Source: Coniferiporia sulphurascens (taxonomy: Eukaryota; Basidiomycota; Agaricomycetes; Hymenochaetales; Hymenochaetaceae). From it: a stretch of 64,000 nt of DNA. The stretch covers positions 992,001-1,056,000 of the forward strand of contig NBBA01000002.1 of the NCBI GenBank assembly GCA_002794785.1, written 5' to 3'. The notes beneath the pieces were generated by a model. It was given only the letters and a program-made list of their open reading frames with translations. It did no database searches and was not told where the DNA came from. Position 1 is the stretch's first letter. The number at the start of each line of letters is the position of its first letter. The translations under genes were made by a program, and so were the position numbers. Of the stretch, positions 56,388-64,000 are shown piece by piece.

Positions 56388-59300
56388 ATGCACGCCTCCC
56401 ATGAACTTCTTGCCCTCGGGAAAACGACCACTAGCTCGGCCGCCCCGACAGCCGCCCTCCTTGGAGAGATCGCCTTCGCAGTTTCATCTCTCAACCGTGC
56501 TCTGGTCCAGGAGGATCCTCTCGCACAATCCAGCACGACACAGGCCTTTAGGGCAGCGGCGGGCCCCCATCTTAGCACGGCCCTTGGCCCTGCCCCCCCC
56601 CTCGCTCAGCCCCAACCCCCACAGACTGTGGCCAGCCTCCCCTCTCCTCCCTCCCTGCCACAGCAGATGGTGCAGGTCATGTCTGACCTGACGTGCCAAA
56701 TGGCCTTTATGATGCAGCGGATGGACGCCCTCGAACGCCCCCCCCCACGCTCCACGGGGGTCGGGTCCGCCCCCTCCGGAGACAAGAAAGGGAAGGGTAA
56801 AGCCAACCCCAGTACTGCCCCTCCTCCACCACAAGGACCTTCGGGCCCTTCTAACCTCACCGCCGGGTCCACCTTGCCGACACCTGTCACTCCAGGTCTT
56901 GCCGCGGGTGGGGCTACCCCTGCCACTGCCACTACTACTGTAGCGCCAGTGACGACAGGGGCCCCCACTACTGCTAGCGCTGTGAAACAAGAGCCAAAGC
57001 GTGCAGTCCTCCCGGTTATCCATACCATTACGGACCCGACCCTCACCATCTGCTTCCATGGAGCCCCACCCCCTGCTGAAGTGCGCCCCACCGATTCCCA
57101 GACGACCATTAACGTCAGGACCGCCCTTTCACGCTTTCCCACTGCGGCCAAATTGGTTGTACGCGCTGCCCATTGGAACGAATGAGGCAATTGCTTCGTG
57201 ACGTTTGCTCACAACACTCACGTTCCTACTATGAACAGCATGAAGGAAGTTGTGATGGCAGCCGTGCAAAGTGTCTACCCTGCCACAGTCTCCCAGCTCG
57301 TATCCTGGGCCTGCCTCCAGATTGCTGAAGTCCCCACGTGCTTGGCGCCGGGCCTCCCTGCCTTCACGGCGGCCGAACTCCAATCGGAATTCCATGCCGC
57401 CAACCCTCACCTCCTCTCACTCCCAATGACGCTAGAGCCTGACTGGACCCGGGCCTATGCTCTCCTGGGCAAGGACGTCCTCTCAGCCCCTATCGCCTTC
57501 TCTTTCGAAGACCCTATGGGTGCCCGTTCTGCGGCCATCCTCTCCACTCCGAGGAACCGCATGGTTTACATGTTCGGACGCCGGCTCAAACTGGTGGCCC
57601 GCCGTGACCTCCCCCACCTCATGCAGTGTACCAAGTGCGCTGCACTAGGCCACCTGGTTCAAAATTGCAGGAACCGCCCTTGGGCGTGCCTGATATGTGC
57701 TGGCCGTCACCGAACTGACGATCACCGCATGCGCTGCCCGGGGTGTGTCCGTGATGCCCTTCCGGCCTCCTCCCCCTGCACCCACCCACCCAAATGCTCG
57801 AACTGCTCCGGCGAACACCGCGCCGACTCTTCTAGCTGCCCCAAACAGCGAGGCCGTGCCCGTTCCTCTTTTGCCCCACCCCGGCTGATGAGTAGTCCCT
57901 GGACGTTTATGCAACACAATGTTGCAACGTCCCGAGTGCATGTTGAAGCACTTGTCTACTCCTTCTCGTCAACCCCCGGTGCCACCTTTCCACCTGCCGT
58001 TATTTTACTACAGGAACCCCCTTGGTACCCTATTGGTGCCTCCCCCTCTATGTTTGATGCATCAGGTACGCCCGTCTTCGGCTTCCCCGCCATGCCCAAC
58101 TACCACGTCTTTGTGCCCCCCTCCGCGGGAGGCACTGAACTAATACGTCCGCATGTGGTCACACTGGTTCACCAGTCTATCCCTCTGTCTCGGGTGATTT
58201 TGGATGCCTCGCGCTCCCCATCCCGAGACATACTCACGCTAATTTTTGACACTGGCCTTGGGCCCTTTTTTGTCACTAATGTATACAATCACGATGCCAA
58301 TAAAAAAGAAACCATCTCCTCTCTCGCTCTACTCGAGCTCCCTCCAAGTGCACACTGGCTGGTTGCTGGGGACTTCAATCTCCACTCCACCCACTGGGAC
58401 CATGGCACCCACTCTGCTAGCGACGCGCAAAAAGCCCGTCCTCTGGAGCTCTGGGCAGCCTCACACGCCATGCACCTCCTTAATCAGCCGGGCTTCGATA
58501 CCTGGCGCCGCCCCTCCACCCAATTCACTGAATCAGTCATCGACCTCGCCTGGGCTTCCCCATCTTTGGAAGACCTTGCTTTGGGCGATTCCTGGACACG
58601 GTCCTGGGATACTCCATCCGGATCCGACCACGCAGTTATCACCTGGTCTGTCCCCACCTCTTCTGCGCCATTCATCGACCCCTTCCTACATCCTAAGTAT
58701 GACAATTCGCTCTCTACTGAATGGTTGGAAGCCTTAGATGAACCTCTCACAGCTGCCTTTGCCCTCTCAGGCTCCACTTCTCACCTCCTAGACGTCAAAG
58801 TCGCCGCCATACACGCTGCGTTGGTCCTTGCCACGGACTCCTCACACCCCCCCTCTTCTCAGAAGGCAGGGGGTCACAAGGTTAAGTGGTGGGATGCTTC
58901 GTGCTGTGCTCACATGGCCGCTTTGCACGGAGCTTCCCCAGCGACTCGTATCGCGCTCCGACGAGAGTCGGCCGGTATCTTTCGTCGCGCAAAACGCGCA
59001 TGGGCAGACTTGTTTACCGCATCCATCAAGCCAGACAAAATCTGGCCAATGGCGAAATGGGCAATAGGCACTCGCCATGCCCCAATCCCCTCTCTGGTTA
59101 CGGGACACTCCACCGCGAACTCACCTGCGGAGAAGGCTTCTGCCTTCCGGTCTAAGTACTTCGGTACCCAACCATCCGCTACCCTCCCACCGACATACTC
59201 TTTCATCGGCGCCCACCCTCAGCGTGACCATCCTATCCTTATGGAGGAATTGGATCACGCCCTCAATCTCACTTCTAATTCGAGTGCCCCGGGCATTACA

Positions 59301-61807
59301 GGGGTCGGCTATCAGGCCCTCAAAAGCTTGCATGCCATCCACAGCGTTCCACTTCTCGCACTCTATAATGAATGCTTGAATGCTGGACACCACCCCCATC
59401 CGTGGAAGGACGCTAAGGTGGTGATGCTTCGGAAACTCAATAAGAAAGACCCTACTGCCCTCAACGCATACCGCCCTATCACTCTCGAGGAAACGATGGG
59501 CAAACTACTCAAGAAGATCATCGCCAATTGCATCCAGTTCATCGCCAACGAACTAGGTGCGCTACCCTCTACCCAATTCGGTACCCGCCAAAAGTCGGGC
59601 GTTCTGGATGCCGCCTCGGACCTTGTAAACGAAATCGAATCTGCATGGGCTAAGCACCAAGTCACAACGGCCCTGGCTGTTGACGTGGCGGGCTTCTTCC
59701 CATCAGTGCAACATCCCCGTTTACTTGCCGTCCTCACAGAATTAGGGTTTCCCCCTCTCATTGTCTCCTGGGTTCTGTCCTTCGTTTCAGACCGTCGTGT
59801 GGCATTGTCCTTTGATGGATTCACCGACACCCTGACCCCCATACCCAATATGGGCATTCCCCAAGGCTCCCCCATTTCACCCATCCTGTCTGCATTATTT
59901 GCGACAAGCCTTCTCACCTCTCTTCAGGTCTCAGACCCCCTCATGTTCGTATGCGCCTATGTGGACGATCACCTCCTCACCACCTCCTCGAGTTCCATCG
60001 CAACTAACGTTGCACGCCTCGAACAGGCATACGTTTCATTCTCCGCCGCATGTCGCGCTCTCGGACTCTCTCTGGATGATGACAAATCAGAGCTCATCCA
60101 CTGGACACGTTGACACGATATACGTGAAGACTCCCTCATTTACCCTATCCACCTGCCGCGCCAGGGCCTTCCGCCCCTTCGAATAGTACCCTCCCGGCCG
60201 TTCCGCTGGCTGGGCATCTTTTTCGACGCGCAATTACAGTTTACGGTTCACGTTGAGCGCATGTGCCTTAAAGCCATGTCCTCCCTCCGCGCCTTAGAAT
60301 TACTAGGCAACACCTTACGCGGCCTCGACCCGCTCCACCTCCAACGACTCTATATTGGGTGCATCTTGCCGGTTCTACTATGGGGTTCTCCCCTCTGGTT
60401 TACTGGCATACGGCAAAAAGGCCTATGTGAGAAAATGACTTTAGTACAATCCGCGGTGTGCCGCCGTATCCTTGGATCATGGCGCACATCTCCACACGGC
60501 CCTTCTGAGGTCCTGGCCTCCATACTGCCCATCCCCCTTCGCCTAGAGCGTACCAAATCTCGTGCGGCCATTCGCTACCTTACCACTACGCACACCCTCC
60601 TTCCTCTACGTTCCACACGTAAAGGCTCCATTACTGCCTCCTTCGTTAACCGGGTTCCCCCCGGGTGCGAACGAGTTCCCCGATACACTCGCCCGCCGTG
60701 GATTGCATTACCAGCACTACGCCATGTAAGCATCGACCGTGCGATTGACCATTCTCAAGAAGCCCGAGATGCACTCATTCAGTCCCACCATGGTCTTATC
60801 GACCGACTGAAGGATGTCCCCTCTCACCTCCTCATCTATACTGACGGCTCCCGAAAGGGCTCGTCCCCATCTTCCTACGCTGGCGGTGCTGCCGGCATCT
60901 GGTTTTATCGCGGCGAGGCTATCCTCACACGCGAATCCTATCTTGGTTCATCGGTCCACGCCACGGACTGCGAACTCGCCGCATTAGCTGATGCCGCATG
61001 GTTACTAGCTTACTCTTATGATTTACACCCTGCCGTCACCCAAGTGGAAATCTACACCGATTGCGAGGTAGCTCTTACGCTCCTCGCCGACCCTCGTCCG
61101 GCCCCAGGCGTCAACGTCACCCTTCTCATCCGGAAATGCCTCAGAATCGCCACCAAGCGGTTCCCTAGTGTATTCTTTCACCTGCACTGGGTTCCGGGAC
61201 ACTCCGATGTGGAAGGAAATGAATTTGCTGACGTACTCGCCTCCGGCATTGCGGACAACCCCCCCCGGGCACTATCCAGTTCCCACCTACTATACGCTTC
61301 CTCCGGGAAGCCGCATCCTCTACGGCGCTTATACAATGGAAGACCAACTGGGCCTCCGCCTGTCGTAAATCCCGAGGGACATCTGACGCTCACTCCATGG
61401 GCTCCACTCAGAATCCTTCTACTAAGCCGTCTGCCCTTATGCAGAACCTCACCCTTGGCCGTTGCACTAAGTGCAAAGTTTTCCGGACACTCCTTGGTCA
61501 TGCCGGTTTTGGCGCCTACTTTGGACGTATTCCGGGACGCGACCCTTTGTGTCCCTTCTGTCACGTTCCGGAGACACGAGCTCACCTCCTCCTCTCCTGC
61601 CCTAGTACCCTCACCGCGCGTCAAGCAGTGTGGAAAACTCCCTTACCCTCCACGGAAGCCCAATGGTTCTCCAAGGATGGCCTCCCAATTCTAGCTTCAT
61701 TCCTAGACTCTCACCCTGCCTTCGAGGCGGAACCCATCCTCGTCTTTGACCCGGGGGGCCCCACGGTGGTACATATATCTGACTCAGGTTATGCCGTTGG
61801 CAACTAG
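56388..61807 (+). pseudogene. LINE polyprotein (gag-like, endonuclease, RT, RNase H) with two stops and one frameshift
   Basis: One frame runs from 56388 to about 61265 with TGA stops at 57183-57185 and 60111-60113, each where Arg is expected, consistent with CGA to TGA. Order: Pro/Ser/Thr-rich gag-like region; CCHC knuckles (CTKCAALGHLVQNC, CLICAGRHRTDDHRMRC, CSNCSGEHRADSSSC; about 57620-57840); endonuclease from 57900 (FMQHNVATSR, LLQEPPW, VAGDFNLHSTHWD, GSDHAVI); RT (YRPITLEETMGK, AVDVAGFFPSVQ, GIPQGSPISPILS, CAYVDDHLL); RNase H (LLIYTDGSRKG, DCELAAL, IYTDCEVAL, GNEFADVLAS). After a C8 tract at 61259-61266 the expected C-terminus (CPFCHVPETRAHLLLSC) is in another frame and ends at 61807. 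Non-functional copy. Confidence 0.9.
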
Positions 61808-61999
61808 TCCAGATACCACACTTCTTCTTCCCACTGGCGCTTGCCCAGATCCCTTCTCCGCTTATGGCGTCCCATCACAATTATTCCTTCTATAACAATC
61901 CCCATCTCACATAATACAGGGGCCTAAAGGCCCCTGGAGCGTATTTTGTACTAGATAGTCATGACGTGCTATAGAAATGCATTCAAAAAAAAAAAAAAA
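56388..61999 (+). mobile_element. Non-LTR retrotransposon (LINE with RNase H)
   Basis: 5.6-kb insertion ending in an 18-nt poly(A) run (61985-62002) and flanked by a 15-bp target duplication AAATGAGTATATTTT (56373-56387 and 62000-62014). The sequence after the left duplication begins directly at an ATG, so there is no 5' UTR and the copy may be slightly 5'-truncated. It encodes gag-like zinc knuckles, an apurinic-type endonuclease, reverse transcriptase and RNase H, the domain order of fungal Tad/I-group LINEs. Perfect target duplication and long open frames point to a recent insertion, now inactive. Confidence 0.92.
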
Positions 62000-62018
62000 A
62001 AATGAGTATATTTTGATG

Positions 62019-62310
62019 CGGTGCTGAGTCTCCGAGGGGAAGTTTTCTTCCTTTTCCTCCCAAGGACGCGATATTGGAGGGGAAAGAATAAGCGAGAGAT
62101 GGACTGAGCGGCCCGAGAAGCACAAGAAGGCAATCTGATTATGTAATAATTCGTGACTAGTCACCTTGTAAACCTCTACTAATTTTTCTAATGAACCCGT
62201 AACCCTCCGGCGTGAACTATGAAACATCCCCGAAGGGACTTACCACATTCCCGAAGGGAAATAGTAATCCCCACGTCCCCTCCGATATATTGGAGGGGAT
62301 GCCAGCACTG
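62019..62310 (-). mobile_element. hAT-like MITE, copy 2
   Basis: 292 bp, reverse-complement homologue of the element at 23732-24007, ends CGGTGCTG...CAGCACTG, flanked by a perfect 8-bp duplication TTTTGATG (62011-62018 and 62311-62318). It lies in the upstream region of the F-box copy C, 38 bp from that start codon, and abuts the LINE's right target duplication, which shares four bases with the MITE's own. Confidence 0.85.
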
Positions 62311-62348
62311 TTTTGATGCTCATCGTTGACCAGAGCCATTGCGTTTCG

Positions 62349-64000
62349 ATGTTACTGGATATCGACGCCGATGTCCTTATCCAAATTATTGCTTTGCTGG
62401 ATGTCGACGACATTCTGACTTTGAGACTGGTGAGCTACCCGACTCAATAGCGATTAGGTAGACTCACTTGCCTCGCTCAAGACCTCGAAGCACTTCGCAT
62501 CCCTCACATATCTTCGGACAGTCTGGCACAATGCACTCGTCTGTCACGTCCTTTCGCAGGACATTCCGGTCGTACGGACGCCTCGTCTTCAATTAAGTAA
62601 TCCACAACAAAGGTTCACGTCTTTTTCCGCTATGGAGCTCGAGCGCGTCACCCGCGCCTCGCTTGCTGCAGATAGAAACTGGAGAAGCGGGGAACCGAAG
62701 CTCACGCGTACTGCGCACATAAACTCCAAAATTAATCGGTTGTACTCTCTGCGGTTTCTTACCATTCGGACGTTGTCAGGAGAGACTGTTGAAAATGATG
62801 AAGGGCGCTACCTGATGTCCTACAACTCGTCCTGGCTCCCACAAGTACAGGTCTGGGACGTCGAGAGTACCGACCAGGATGCACAAGATGGCGTGCGGCT
62901 TGCCGGAGAATGGAAGGAAAATGGACTGACGGTGGGAATGGCGGTAGATGGTGGAGGCAGGATGCGTGAGCCAGCAGGTTTACGGGAAGCGAACGGTGCA
63001 TTGATTGCCGTTTCCAACAAACGCATGGGGTCGTGCGTCGTCTTTATTCTTATAGAGTGCGCTGGTCTGACTATGCGCCCATCGCTTGGTATACAACTCC
63101 AGGGGTGCTATCACGTTCGCTCTCCATATCCTTTACTTTATTCCGCCGCAAATGTCATCAGAGCCGCAAAGTTCCAGCCTACACGGAATCAAGTCTTTTT
63201 TTCCCAGAGCGCCTGTGAACGTTTGGGCCCTGTCCGGCAGACTTGTCGCACTGCAGGTGTACGCTAAGGGCGAGACGAATTGGCATAGACACGGAATCTT
63301 AAAGGTTGTCGACTGGGTCCGAAGCACGGCGATATTCACAGAAGACGCGCGCGAAGGTACATTCAGTGACAACGACGAATCAAGCAGTCAAATGGAAGTG
63401 GCGGTTGAGCTCATACCTTCGACGTACGACGAAAAGGTGGGACTCCACGGGACAGACGCTCTAACAAATGACTGATGTGGTCCACTTTGCTGCAGAACCT
63501 CGTCGTCTTCGATGTGCACTTCGCACACGATTGCGTACTCGTTTTCCGTGAGACGGTCTTGGAGATGTACTTCATGCCATCGAGCACGCTCCGGCCATCC
63601 TCTCCTGAGTCCAAGGGACACGCGCATGCGCTGCGTCCAGTAGCGGTGCACGAGTGGTCAGGAAAGGTCGATTCCGTCACGGTGACTGAGCGAGTATCCT
63701 GGGCGCAAGAATATGCTGCGACCCAGTGTACTGTTTGCGACAGACGAGGGTACGTTTTTAACGAAGATGCTTTCTCCGCACGAAGTAAGAACAGTGAAAT
63801 GGATGAGGGAGGGAACGAAGACGGTAACTGGAGTCAACGCTCCATCTGTATATGTCAATATCGCGCCCTCTCGCTTGTCGTAACTCTCGACTGCCTATTC
63901 CTACGCTTCCCATTCGAACACTTCGTATTGCACGTTCCCAGCTGCACCGTATCCGCAGTGTCGCCTGCTCTCACAGACAGAGTTCCGCCAAGCTTCCCCA
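62349..64000 (+). CDS. F-box family protein (copy C), cut by right window edge
   Basis: Exons 62349-62429, 62482-63032, 63103-63436 and 63496 onward, in phase to the window end. It starts MLLDIDADVLIQIIALLDVDDIL and TSKHFASLTYLRTVWHNAL (F-box). The middle has ELERVTRASLAADRNWRSG, EGRYLMSYNS, VQVWDVEST; then ILKVVDWVRSTAIF; and after the last intron VHFAHDCVLVFRETVLEMYF, CTVCDRRGYVF and HFVLHVPSCTVS. The third intron (63033-63102, GTGCGT donor, CTCCAG acceptor, 70 nt) is needed to stay in frame and is absent from copy B. This is the only copy without a visible lesion, so it may be the functional paralogue. An SCF adaptor role is inferred from the F-box; the substrate domain is unrecognised. 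Confidence 0.75.

Overview
The window is nuclear DNA of a filamentous basidiomycete, most likely an agaricomycete. Genes carry many short GT-AG introns (about 50-80 nt) with near-perfect frame continuity when spliced. The gene content also fits: tandem BTB proteins, degenerate F-box paralogues, a GMC oxidoreductase, a many-exon P450, a DUF2235 hydrolase, and chromatin and ubiquitin housekeeping genes. No genus can be named from the sequence. All gene models were spliced by eye; exon sums were checked for divisibility by three where exon coordinates are listed.

Layout. 1-16 kb is a gene-dense housekeeping block: a PWWP protein cut by the left edge, a proline/serine-rich unknown, a Doa4/USP8-type deubiquitinase with a rhodanese domain, an Snt2-type chromatin reader on the minus strand, a SET protein and tubulin-folding cofactor B. 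16-21 kb holds three tandem BTB genes. 21.8-23.1 kb encodes a multi-membrane-span protein. 23-27 kb is gene-poor and holds a hAT-like MITE and a second terminal-inverted-repeat element. 27-33 kb holds a GMC oxidoreductase (one in-frame TAG that may be intronic) and an intact P450.

33-40.5 kb is an AT-rich retroelement island with four separate LTR-like insertions, each flanked by its own perfect 5-bp target duplication. Two are 1.35-kb elements that each carry a protein-coding ORF of about 215 codons just inside the 5' end. Two are 0.56-kb solo LTRs in opposite orientation, one of which appears to sit in the 5' leader of a small intron-containing gene. 43.7-47.7 kb has a disordered-protein gene and a possible beta-trefoil gene, followed by a 160-bp snap-back element.

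48-64 kb holds three F-box family copies: a pseudogene, a frameshifted copy, and one running off the right edge. A DUF2235 hydrolase gene lies between the first two. A 5.6-kb non-LTR retrotransposon with poly(A) tail and 15-bp target duplication lies between the last two, and its 3' target duplication overlaps that of a second hAT-like MITE copy. The most unusual material is the ORF-bearing LTR-like pair, the nested LINE/MITE junction, and the LTR inserted between a promoter and its gene.
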